Shown piece after piece: positions 1-5,537 of a stretch of DNA of 6,257 nucleotides; position 1 is the stretch's first letter; each line of letters starts with the position of its first letter. A model generated the notes under the pieces. It was not told the origin of the DNA. It did no database searches and was given only the letters and a program-made list of their open reading frames with translations. A program made the position numbers and the translations under genes. Source of the stretch: Chloroflexota bacterium (GTDB lineage: Bacteria; Chloroflexota; Dehalococcoidia; UBA2979); NCBI GenBank assembly GCA_016875695.1, contig VGPB01000114.1, positions 1 to 6,257 on the forward strand, written 5' to 3'.

Positions 1-2
1 GC

Positions 3-41
3 ACCCGCGCCCCGCGCTCCCGCACGCGGCGCTCGGCCTGA
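3..41 (+). CDS. Possible C-terminal end of an upstream gene (partial)
   Basis: The frame starting at base 3 is open from the window edge and ends at TGA 39-41, giving the tail TRAPRSRTRRSA. The tail is very basic. Such tails occur on DNA-binding proteins, for example topoisomerase I, which often precedes xerC in bacteria, but 12 residues cannot identify a gene. The frame of the next gene is also open back to the window edge, so this stretch could instead be non-coding or part of a longer recombinase N-terminus. It is listed only because TGA is the stop used by every intact gene here. Confidence 0.25.
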   Translation, partial: TRAPRSRTRRSA

Positions 42-55
42 GCGAGCGCGCGAAC

Positions 56-1045
56 ATGCCGCGCGCATCGTCGCGAACACGCACCCCGAGCGAGCGCGCG
101 CCCGAGCTGCTCGCGCGCGGCGAGGCGGTCCTGGCGCGCTACGCGCACGAGCTCGCCAAGGTGCGCGGCCGATCGCCGTTCACCGTGCGCAACTACCAGC
201 GCGACCTGCGCGCGTTCTTCGCGTTCCTCGCGGAGCACGACGGCGCGTTCGACACCGCAGGCCGCCGCCTGGGCCGCGCGTTCCTCGCGCAGCAGCTCGA
301 TGCCGGGGTCGCGACCGCGTCCGTGCGCCGCGCCGCGCGTACGCTGCACGGCTTCTACTCGTGGCTCGATCGCGAGGACCTGCTGCCGCCCGCCGAGCGC
401 GGCGACTCGATCCTGCTGCTGCGCGCGCCGAAGGCCCCGCGGCTCGTACCGCACTTCCTGAGCGCCGACGAGGCCGATGCGGTGGTCGACACCGCCGCAG
501 GCGACGACCCGCGCAGCCTGCGCGACCGCGCGCTGCTCGAGCTGCTCTACGCGGCCGGCCTGCGCGTCAGCGAGATCGTGAGCGTGAACAGCGCCGACCT
601 CGACCTCGCCAACCGGCAGCTCGTGGTCACCGGCAAGGGCAAGCGCACGCGCGTATGCTTGTTCGGCGAGCCCGCGCGCGAAGCACTCCTCGCCTACCTC
701 GAGCGCGCGCGGCCCGCGCTCGCGAACGGCGCCGAGCCTGCGCTGTTCCTCGGGCGCGCGGGCGCACGCATCGCGGTGCGCACGGTGCAGGATGTCGTGC
801 GCCGCGCGGGGTTGCAGGCCGCGCAGCCGGCGCGCGTGCACCCGCACCTGCTCCGACACACGTTCGCCACGCACATGCTCGATGCGGGCGCAGACCTGCG
901 CATCGTGCAGGCGCTGCTCGGCCATGCCTCGCCGGATACGACGCAGATCTACACGGCCGTAATGCGACCGTACCAAGGCGAGCTCGTCGCGCGCGTGCTG
1001 CGCCGCACACGCGCGATCGAGGCCCGCCCCGGCCCCGGCCAATGA
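56..1045 (+). CDS. xerC: Tyrosine recombinase, XerC/XerD type
   Basis: Site-specific tyrosine recombinase of 329 aa, of the family that resolves chromosome dimers at dif near the terminus together with FtsK. Residues 22-110 form the N-terminal SAM-like core-binding domain (motif SPFTVRNYQRDLRAFF at 40-55). Residues 134-318 form the catalytic domain. The full catalytic set is visible: R170 in the segment AAGLRVSE, K194 in VTGKGKR, H264 and R267 in HPHLLRHTF, H290 in LLGH, and the nucleophile Y299 in TTQIYT. Xer proteins are usually about 300 aa; the extra 20-25 residues at the N-terminus are basic and low-complexity. ATG 56 is the first standard start in an open frame, with only a weak upstream GAGCGAG, so the true start is not certain. 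HPH resembles E. coli XerC while GADLR resembles XerD, so the C/D assignment is tentative. Housekeeping neighbours and no att-like repeats argue against a phage or integron integrase. It leads the operon; aroQ starts 16 bp downstream. Confidence 0.93.
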   Translation: MPRASSRTRTPSERAPELLARGEAVLARYAHELAKVRGRSPFTVRNYQRDLRAFFAFLAEHDGAFDTAGRRLGRAFLAQQLDAGVATASVRRAARTLHGFYSWLDREDLLPPAERGDSILLLRAPKAPRLVPHFLSADEADAVVDTAAGDDPRSLRDRALLELLYAAGLRVSEIVSVNSADLDLANRQLVVTGKGKRTRVCLFGEPAREALLAYLERARPALANGAEPALFLGRAGARIAVRTVQDVVRRAGLQAAQPARVHPHLLRHTFATHMLDAGADLRIVQALLGHASPDTTQIYTAVMRPYQGELVARVLRRTRAIEARPGPGQ

Positions 1046-1052
1046 CGCGAAT

Positions 1053-1056
1053 GGAG
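1053..1056 (+). promoter_or_regulatory. Ribosome binding site for aroQ
   Basis: GGAG lies 5 bases before ATG 1062, in the 16-bp gap after the recombinase stop. The same block GGAGCCCTC recurs before the ATG at 6181, which supports this as the local Shine-Dalgarno style and fixes the aroQ start. Confidence 0.6.
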
Positions 1057-1061
1057 CCCTC

Positions 1062-1505
1062 ATGCGCATCTTCGTGGTGAACGGCCCCAACCTGAACCTG
1101 CTCGGCCACCGCGAGCCCGAGATCTACGGCCTGGAATCCCTAGCAGACATCGAGCTGCTGATGACCAACCGCGCCGAGGAACTCGGCATCGACCTCAAGT
1201 TCTTCCAGTCCAACAGCGAAGGTGCGCTCATCGACGCGATCCATGGCCATCGCGATTGCGACGGCGTGATCATCAACGCTGGCGCGTACACCCACACGTC
1301 GCTCGCGATCGCGGACGCGCTCGTCTCGGTCGCGCTGCCGGCGATCGAGGTGCACCTCTCGAACGTGCACGCGCGCGAGGTGGCCCGGCACCACTCGTTC
1401 CTCGCGCCCGTCGTATGGGGGCAGGTTGCCGGGTTCGGCTTCCGCAGTTACCTCGCAGCGCTCGACCTCCTGCACGCACGGCTCACGGAGGTCGCACCGT
1501 CGTGA
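1062..1505 (+). CDS. aroQ: 3-dehydroquinate dehydratase, type II
   Basis: Type II dehydroquinase of 147 aa, the normal length for this dodecameric cytosolic enzyme. It converts 3-dehydroquinate to 3-dehydroshikimate in the shikimate pathway. The N-terminal signature NGPNLNLLG (residues 7-15) is followed by the active-site lid containing R17 and the catalytic Y22 in REPEIYG. Further signatures are QSNSEG (49-54), INAGAYTHTS (71-80; N72 contacts substrate) and EVHLSNVHARE (96-106; H98 is the catalytic acid). The C-terminal substrate-binding GFGFRSYLAAL segment matches the family. The start is fixed by a good GGAG and by the conserved MRIFVVNGPN beginning. Its TGA stop overlaps the GTG start of the following peptidase gene by 4 bases. 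The aroQ-peptidase-efp order is also seen in Bacillus (yqhS-yqhT-efp), which supports the assignment. Confidence 0.97.
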   Translation: MRIFVVNGPNLNLLGHREPEIYGLESLADIELLMTNRAEELGIDLKFFQSNSEGALIDAIHGHRDCDGVIINAGAYTHTSLAIADALVSVALPAIEVHLSNVHAREVARHHSFLAPVVWGQVAGFGFRSYLAALDLLHARLTEVAPS

Positions 1506-2596
1506 CGCAGGCCGCCGCGGCCCGGCTCGACCGAGCACGCGCCCGCCTCGAGGAGCTAGGCATCGACGCGCTACTCGTGAGCACGCCCGCGAACCGCCGC
1601 TGGCTGTCCGGCTTCACCGGCAGCGCCGGTACGCTGCTTGTGACGCGCGACCGCGCACTGATCGCGACCGATTCGCGCTACTACGAGCAGGTCGCCACAC
1701 AGGCGCCCACGTTCACGCTCGTACCCGCGAACAACGCGATCGAGCAATGGTGGCCAGAGCTGCTCGCGGAGCTTGGCGGCAGGCGCGTGGGCTTCGAGCC
1801 CGCCGGCCTGACCGTCGAGGGATACGAGCAGTGGACGGCGGCCACCGCGGAGCTCCAGGACGCCGCCCGCCCGGAGCTCGTCGCGGCGCCGAGCGCCATC
1901 GAGGCATTGCGCGCGGTGAAGGACGCCGAGGAGCTCGCCGCGCTCGAGCGCGCGGTGCTGCTCGGCGACGCCGCGTTCGCGCACGCCGCCGCAGCGGCGG
2001 TGGCGGGCGTAACGGAGCGCGCGCTCGCGTGGGAGGTCCAGCGCTACGCGCTGGAGCACGGCGCCGACGCGCTGTCGTTCCCCACGATCATCGCGGCCGG
2101 CCCGTGGGGCGCGCTCCCACACGCCTTTCCGCGCGACGTGCCGCTCGCGGCCGGGCAGGGTGTGGTGATGGACCTCGGCGTGATAGTCGACGGATACTGC
2201 TCGGACCTTACGCGCACGATCGCTGTCGGCGAGCCCGATGCGCGCTTCGCGCAGGTGTACGACATCGTGCTCACCGCGCAGCTGATGGCGGAGGAGCGCA
2301 TCGAAGCCGGCATGACAGGCGCGCAGGCGCACGAGATCGCCCAGCGCGTGATCGTCGAGGCAGGGTACGGCGAGTACTTCGGCCACGGGCTCGGCCACGG
2401 CGTTGGGCTCGAGATCCACGAGGCGCCGCGGCTGCGCCCGCGCTCGGAGGACATGCTCGTGGACGGCCAGGTGGTGACCGTCGAGCCCGGCATCTACATC
2501 CCCGGCTGGGGCGGGGTACGCATCGAGGACCAGTGCGTCATCGAAGGCGGGCGCATCCGCCGGCTCTCGACGGCGCCGAAGCTGCACGCACACTGA
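1502..2596 (+). CDS. Xaa-Pro peptidase, M24B family (YqhT/PepQ-like)
   Basis: Metallopeptidase of 364 aa from the aminopeptidase P/prolidase family. It is expected to cleave the Xaa-Pro bond at the N-terminus of peptides or in dipeptides, in the cytoplasm. Residues 1-130 form the creatinase-like N-terminal domain (RLDRARARLEELGIDALLV, then NRRWLSGFTGSAG). Residues 138-364 form the pita-bread catalytic domain. All five ligands of the dinuclear metal site are seen: D224 and D235 (VMDLGVIVDGYCSDLTRT), H299 (HGLGHGVG; H295 and H306 are the nearby conserved histidines), E328 (TVEPGIYIPG) and E342 (VRIEDQ). The frame is open upstream, but GTG 1502 is preferred: it overlaps the aroQ stop (GTGA) and places the first helix just where the family begins. 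Length and motifs match the roughly 355-365 aa YqhT-type peptidases. Substrate preference (dipeptidase or aminopeptidase) cannot be read from the sequence. Confidence 0.93.
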   Translation: MTQAAAARLDRARARLEELGIDALLVSTPANRRWLSGFTGSAGTLLVTRDRALIATDSRYYEQVATQAPTFTLVPANNAIEQWWPELLAELGGRRVGFEPAGLTVEGYEQWTAATAELQDAARPELVAAPSAIEALRAVKDAEELAALERAVLLGDAAFAHAAAAAVAGVTERALAWEVQRYALEHGADALSFPTIIAAGPWGALPHAFPRDVPLAAGQGVVMDLGVIVDGYCSDLTRTIAVGEPDARFAQVYDIVLTAQLMAEERIEAGMTGAQAHEIAQRVIVEAGYGEYFGHGLGHGVGLEIHEAPRLRPRSEDMLVDGQVVTVEPGIYIPGWGGVRIEDQCVIEGGRIRRLSTAPKLHAH

Positions 2597-2605
2597 GTCA
2601 GCGGA

Positions 2606-2616
2606 CGGGAGTCCCG
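2606..2616 (+). promoter_or_regulatory. efp ribosome binding site inside a small hairpin
   Basis: GGGAG at 2607-2611 lies 6 bases before ATG 2618 and is the only Shine-Dalgarno candidate for efp. It sits within CGGG-AGT-CCCG, a perfect 4-bp G/C stem with a 3-base loop that would partly hide the site in the mRNA. The stem is short and G/C-rich inverted repeats are common in this DNA, so a regulatory role is speculative; the binding site itself is well supported. Confidence 0.45.
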
Positions 2617-2617
2617 C

Positions 2618-3181
2618 ATGATCAACACCGGTGACATCAAGCGCGGCGTGGCTGTGGAGGTCGACGGCACGCTCTACCAGGTGGTCGAGGTGCACCACGT
2701 CAAGACGAAGAAGTCCGCCGTGTACAAGGTGAAGCTGCGTGACTTGCGCGCCGGGCACATCATCGAGCGCACCTTCAACGCCGGCGAAAAGCTCACCGCT
2801 GCGCGCGTCGAGCGCCGCGACATGCAGTACCTCTACGGCGACACGGATGCACTGACGTTCATGAACACGCAGACGTACGACCAGGTGGCGGTGCCGCGCA
2901 GCATCGCCGGAGACGCGCTGTCGTACATCAAGGAGGGCGACGTGATCGCCGTCGTCACCCATGGCGACGAGGCGATCGGCATCGAGCTGCCCGCGGCCGT
3001 CGCGCTGAAGATCGCGCGCTCCGAGCCCGGTGTGAAGGGCGATACGGCGACCGGCGCTACGAAGCGCGCGACGCTCGAGACCGGCCTCGAGGTGGACGTG
3101 CCGCTCTTCATCAACGAGGGTGACACCATCAAGGTGTCGACCTCAAGCGGCAGCTACATCGAGCGCACGGCGAACGCCTGA
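2618..3181 (+). CDS. efp: Elongation factor P
   Basis: Translation factor of 187 aa, the usual length. EF-P binds between the ribosomal P and E sites and rescues ribosomes stalled on consecutive prolines. The three domains are present: N-terminal KOW-like residues 1-62 (MINTGDIKRGVAVEVDG), the middle OB domain about 66-128 (MQYLYGD, then FMNTQTYDQ), and the C-terminal OB domain about 130-187 with the family signature KRATLETGLEVDVPLFI and GDTIKVSTSSGSYIERT. The loop that carries the modifiable residue is unusual. Where most EF-Ps read VKPGKGxA, this one reads VKTKKSA, lacking the Pro-Gly and one residue. K32 aligns with the modified Lys/Arg position of known EF-Ps, with K31 beside it. I see no partner modification gene (epmA/epmB, earP, ymfI) in the window. 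The gene lies 21 bp after the peptidase and 15 bp before xseA. Confidence 0.95.
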   Translation: MINTGDIKRGVAVEVDGTLYQVVEVHHVKTKKSAVYKVKLRDLRAGHIIERTFNAGEKLTAARVERRDMQYLYGDTDALTFMNTQTYDQVAVPRSIAGDALSYIKEGDVIAVVTHGDEAIGIELPAAVALKIARSEPGVKGDTATGATKRATLETGLEVDVPLFINEGDTIKVSTSSGSYIERTANA

Positions 3182-3184
3182 CCC

Positions 3185-3188
3185 GAGG
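3185..3188 (+). promoter_or_regulatory. Ribosome binding site for xseA
   Basis: GAGG lies 8 bases before ATG 3197 in the 15-bp gap after efp. It supports the chosen xseA start, which yields the conserved N-terminal pattern YPVHQVTRYLRELLE. Confidence 0.5.
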
Positions 3189-3196
3189 CCCGCGCG

Positions 3197-4390
3197 ATGC
3201 CGCCCGAGGTCTACCCGGTGCACCAGGTCACGCGCTACCTGCGCGAGCTGCTGGAGACGAACCGTCACCTGACGAGCATCTGGGTGGCGGGTGAGGTGTC
3301 GAACCTCACGCGCGCCAGCTCCGGACACATCTACTTCACGCTGAAGGACGCGCACGGCGCGCTGCGCTGCGCGTTCTTTCGCAACCGCAACGCCGGCCAG
3401 CGCACGCGGCTCGAGGAAGGCGCGTCGATCGTCGTCTACGGCTCACTCTCACTGTACGAGCAGCGCGGCGATCTGAGCTTCCTCGTGGACTTCGTGCAGC
3501 CCGAGGGCACCGGCGCGCTCGCCGCCGAGTTCGAGCGGCGGCGCACGCAGTTCGAGAGCGAAGGGCTGTTCGCGCCGGAGCGCAAGCGCGCGCTGCCCGC
3601 CTTCCCGGAGCGCATCGGCGTAGTCACCTCGCCCACCGGCGCGGTGTTTCATGACATCGTACAGGTGCTCGCGCGCCGCTGGCCGCTGGCCACGCTGCTG
3701 CTGCAGCCGGCGCCGGTGCAGGGCGAGGGCGCCGCGCCCGCCATCGCAGACGCGATTCGCACGCTCGCGCGCGAGCAGCGGCCCGATGTGCTGATCGTCG
3801 CACGCGGTGGCGGCGCGGCCGAGGACCTGTGGGCCTTCAACGACGAGCCGGTCGTTCGCGCGATCTTCGCCTGCCCCGTACCCGTCGTTTCCGCCATCGG
3901 CCACGAGACCGACACCACACTCGCGGACCTCGTCGCCGACATGCGCGCGCCGACGCCCTCCGCCGCCGCCGAACTCGTCGCGCCCGACCGCGCGGCGGTG
4001 CAACTGCGCGTCGCCACGCTGCGCCAGCACGCCGAGCTGCAGCTCGTACGCCGCGCCGTCGCCGCACACGAACGCCTTGACCTGCGCCGCGCCGACGTGC
4101 GGCGCGCGCTGCCGGACCCCGGCGCGCTGCGCGCCGCGGTGCACCGCCTCGCCGCCGCGTCCACGCGCGCGCTCCAGACGCGGCACGCGCACGCCGCCGA
4201 ACGCACCGCATCGCTGCTGCGCGGCATGCACGCGCTCTCGCCGCGCGCCACGCTCGAGCGCGGCTACGCGCTCGTGCTCACCGGCGAGGGCGCCGCGTTG
4301 CGCTCGGCGGCGGAGTTGCACGATGGCGACCGCGTGCAACTCCGCTTCCACGACGGGACGCGCCCCGCACGTGTCGAGGACCGCTCGTGA
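3197..4390 (+). CDS. xseA: Exodeoxyribonuclease VII large subunit
   Basis: Large, catalytic subunit of exonuclease VII, 397 aa against 400-455 aa in most bacteria. The enzyme degrades single-stranded DNA from both ends to oligonucleotides and acts in mismatch repair and in clearing damaged DNA. The OB-fold DNA-binding domain lies at about 5-100 (VAGEVSNLTRASSGHIYFTLKD). The catalytic domain lies at about 120-260 and contains the residues equivalent to E. coli D155, R205, H238 and D241: D153 (TGAVFHDI), R203 (ARGGGAAEDLWAFND), H236 and D239 (GHETDTTLADLVADMRAPTP). A long helical, Arg/Ala-rich coiled-coil region follows (about 265-345), which in the family binds many XseB copies. The C-terminal segment begins at SPRATLERGYALV. 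The coiled coil is at the short end, which accounts for the length. The TGA stop overlaps the xseB GTG by 4 bases, so the two subunits are probably translationally coupled. Confidence 0.96.
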   Translation: MPPEVYPVHQVTRYLRELLETNRHLTSIWVAGEVSNLTRASSGHIYFTLKDAHGALRCAFFRNRNAGQRTRLEEGASIVVYGSLSLYEQRGDLSFLVDFVQPEGTGALAAEFERRRTQFESEGLFAPERKRALPAFPERIGVVTSPTGAVFHDIVQVLARRWPLATLLLQPAPVQGEGAAPAIADAIRTLAREQRPDVLIVARGGGAAEDLWAFNDEPVVRAIFACPVPVVSAIGHETDTTLADLVADMRAPTPSAAAELVAPDRAAVQLRVATLRQHAELQLVRRAVAAHERLDLRRADVRRALPDPGALRAAVHRLAAASTRALQTRHAHAAERTASLLRGMHALSPRATLERGYALVLTGEGAALRSAAELHDGDRVQLRFHDGTRPARVEDRS

Positions 4391-4629
4391 ACGCGCCGCT
4401 GCCCGCCGATCCGCCGCAGGGGGACAGCTTCGAGTCACTCGTAGAGCGTCTCGAAGCGATCGCGCGGCAGCTCGAGGCCGGGCAGCTCTCGCTCGACGCC
4501 TCGCTCGCGCTGTACGAGGAAGGCATGGAGCTCGCGCAGCGTTGCCAGGAGCGCCTCACGCAGGTGGAGCAGCGCATCGAGACGCTGCGCGAAGCCTACG
4601 ACGACGGCTTCGGCGGCCTCGGGCGATGA
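4387..4629 (+). CDS. xseB: Exodeoxyribonuclease VII small subunit
   Basis: Small subunit of exonuclease VII, 80 aa, the typical size. It forms a helical hairpin that coats the coiled coil of XseA and is needed for an active holoenzyme. Family signatures are FESLVERLEAIARQLEAG (residues 15-32), LSLDASLALYEEGMEL (34-49) and the C-terminal coiled-coil stretch CQERLTQVEQRIETL (53-67). The first 13 residues are a Pro-rich, less conserved lead-in. The GTG start overlaps the xseA stop (GTGA), the arrangement usual for these partners. Its own stop, TGA 4627-4629, overlaps an ATG at 4626 that opens a 14-codon mini-ORF. Confidence 0.95.
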   Translation: MNAPLPADPPQGDSFESLVERLEAIARQLEAGQLSLDASLALYEEGMELAQRCQERLTQVEQRIETLREAYDDGFGGLGR

Positions 4630-4670
4630 CCCCGCCGCCCAAGCGCGCGCGCGTGCGCTTCGCAGCGTGA
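4626..4670 (+). CDS. Candidate 14-aa mini-cistron with a Pro-Pro-Pro motif
   Basis: ATG 4626 overlaps the xseB stop (ATGA). The frame then runs 14 codons, MTPPPKRARVRFAA, and ends at TGA 4668-4670, which overlaps the GTG start of the formyltransferase (GTGA). Without this mini-ORF a ribosome ending xseB would face a 37-base gap with no visible Shine-Dalgarno sequence before GTG 4667. With it, every junction from xseA to the formyltransferase is a 4-base overlap. The triple proline at residues 3-5 is the classic EF-P-dependent stall motif, and efp lies upstream in the same apparent operon. It could equally be a chance open triplet run in GC-rich spacer. There is no homology evidence. Confidence 0.3.
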   Translation: MTPPPKRARVRFAA

Positions 4671-5488
4671 CGCTCGCGCTCGGCTGGTTCACGACCGCGC
4701 GCGGCCCGGGCTCGCGCGTGCTCTTCGAAGCCGTGGTCGGCGCGATCGAGCGTGGCGCGCTGGACGCGCGCATCGCGGTGGTGTGCTGCAACCGCGCTGC
4801 GGGCGAGCACCCGATCACGGACGCGTTCCTGCGCCGCGTGGAGGAGCTGCAGCTGCCGCTCGTCACGCATTCCTCAGTGGCGTTCCGTCGCGCTCACGGG
4901 GGCGAGCGTTCGCGGGCCGGCGCTCCGCTCCCGCCCTGGCGCGAGGCGTACGACGCGGAGCTCGCTGCAGCGCTCGCCCCTTACCCGTTCGCGCTCGGCG
5001 TGCTCGCCGGCTACATGCTAATCTTCGGCGCCGCGTTCGTAGCCCGGCATCCGCTGCTCAACCTCCATCCCGCGCTGCCCAGCGGTCCCGCCGGCACGTG
5101 GCGCGAGGTGATCCGCTCGCTGATCCGCGTGCGCGCCCGCGACAGCGGCGTCATGCTCCACCTCGCCATCCCCGAGGTGGATGCCGGCCCGGTCGCGAGC
5201 TTCTGCCGCTACCCGCTCGACGGTCCCGCGCTCGCGCCGTTCTGGGCCGCGCTCGGCCCCGACCCGAGCGCGCTCCCGGATGCAGCCATCGAGGCCAGCG
5301 GCCTCTTCGACGCGATCCGCGAGGAGGGCGTGCGCCGCGAGGCGCCACTGCTGGTCGCCACGCTCGTCGCGTTCGCGGACAGGCGGCTGCACGTAGCGGA
5401 GGGGCGGCTGTTGGACGCTCGCGGCGCGCCGGCCGCACCCGCCGACCTCACCGCCGACGTGGAGGCACTGTTGCGGGCGAGCGGCTGA
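4667..5488 (+). CDS. PurN-like formyltransferase (GART family)
   Basis: Formyltransferase-fold protein of 273 aa. It aligns from memory with E. coli PurN, which transfers a formyl group from 10-formyl-tetrahydrofolate to glycinamide ribonucleotide in purine synthesis. Matches: REAYDAEL (PurN REAYDREL), VLAGYMLIFGAAFV (VLAGFMRILSPAFV), LLNLHPALP (LLNIHPSLLP), SGVMLHLAIPEVDAGPV (HGTSVHFVTDELDGGPV) and LVAFADRRLHVAEG near the C-terminus. The catalytic triad Asn-His-Asp is intact as N132, H134 and D172, with H165 seven residues before the Asp as in PurN. It differs from PurN (about 210 aa) by extra length, an altered phosphate loop (GPGSRVLF rather than GxGSNLQ) and a replaced KYPGLHTH region (GPAGTWRE). 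Its substrate may therefore not be GAR. GTG 4667 is chosen because no closer in-frame start exists and residues 3-8 already match the first strand. It is the last gene of the coupled series. Confidence 0.85.
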   Translation: MTLALGWFTTARGPGSRVLFEAVVGAIERGALDARIAVVCCNRAAGEHPITDAFLRRVEELQLPLVTHSSVAFRRAHGGERSRAGAPLPPWREAYDAELAAALAPYPFALGVLAGYMLIFGAAFVARHPLLNLHPALPSGPAGTWREVIRSLIRVRARDSGVMLHLAIPEVDAGPVASFCRYPLDGPALAPFWAALGPDPSALPDAAIEASGLFDAIREEGVRREAPLLVATLVAFADRRLHVAEGRLLDARGAPAAPADLTADVEALLRASG

Positions 5489-5501
5489 GCGGCCACCGCT
5501 C
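5487..5501 (+). terminator. Weak hairpin at the operon end
   Basis: GAGCGG (5487-5492), loop CCA and CCGCTC (5496-5501) form a perfect 6-bp stem that begins inside the formyltransferase stop codon. It sits where an operon-ending terminator would be expected. No T-run follows, so it is not a convincing intrinsic terminator; it could be a weak attenuator, an mRNA end-protecting structure or chance. Confidence 0.25.
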
Positions 5502-5515
5502 GACGCCGGCTCGAC
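5498..5515 (+). repeat. Direct repeat GCTCGAC-N4-GCTCGAC
   Basis: Two identical 7-bp copies (5498-5504 and 5509-5515) are separated by 4 bases, giving one repeat per 11 bp. This is the geometry of operators bound by OmpR/PhoB-type response regulators. It lies in the 49-bp spacer before the acyltransferase. In DNA this GC-rich, a 7-bp repeat at a given offset is expected about once in 6 kb, so only its position makes it notable. Confidence 0.3.
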
Positions 5516-5518
5516 CTT

Positions 5519-5530
5519 CGCTACGTAGCG
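5519..5530. repeat. 12-bp perfect palindrome CGCTACGTAGCG
   Basis: A perfect 12-bp palindrome ending 7 bases before the GTG start at 5538. It contains TACGTA, among the few AT-containing stretches of the spacer, and could be an operator half-site pair for a dimeric regulator. Palindromes of this length are expected a few times per 6 kb at this base composition. The TAG inside it (5526-5528) is also the in-frame stop that bounds the downstream reading frame. Confidence 0.35.
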
Positions 5531-5537
5531 TGCGCGC

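Noticed and set aside
56..1045. Recombinase as a phage, integron or other mobile-element integrase
   Set aside because: Housekeeping context, Xer-like length and motifs, no nearby tRNA, attachment repeats or phage genes.
1256..1501. N-terminal extension of the peptidase into aroQ
   Set aside because: The frame is open but Arg-rich and fully overlaps aroQ. GTG 1502 gives the family's normal N-terminus and a 4-base overlap.
1426..2634. 402-codon + strand frame overlapping aroQ and the peptidase
   Set aside because: Arg-rich, low-complexity translation in the wrong frame. The peptidase in the other frame has all five metal ligands.
1571..2962. 463-codon open frame on the - strand across the peptidase and efp
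   Set aside because: It mirrors the codon pattern of two well-identified + strand genes, crosses their boundary and shows no family motifs. Long antisense frames are expected in DNA this GC-rich.
3122..3138. Inverted repeat GACACC-ATCAA-GGTGTC near the efp end
   Set aside because: It encodes the conserved GDTIKVS motif of EF-P, is only 6 bp long and has no T-run, so it is most likely a by-product of the protein sequence.
3449..4438. 329-codon - strand frame opposite xseA
   Set aside because: Shadow of xseA. Composition is Arg/Ala/Gly-rich with no domain, and xseA carries all catalytic motifs.
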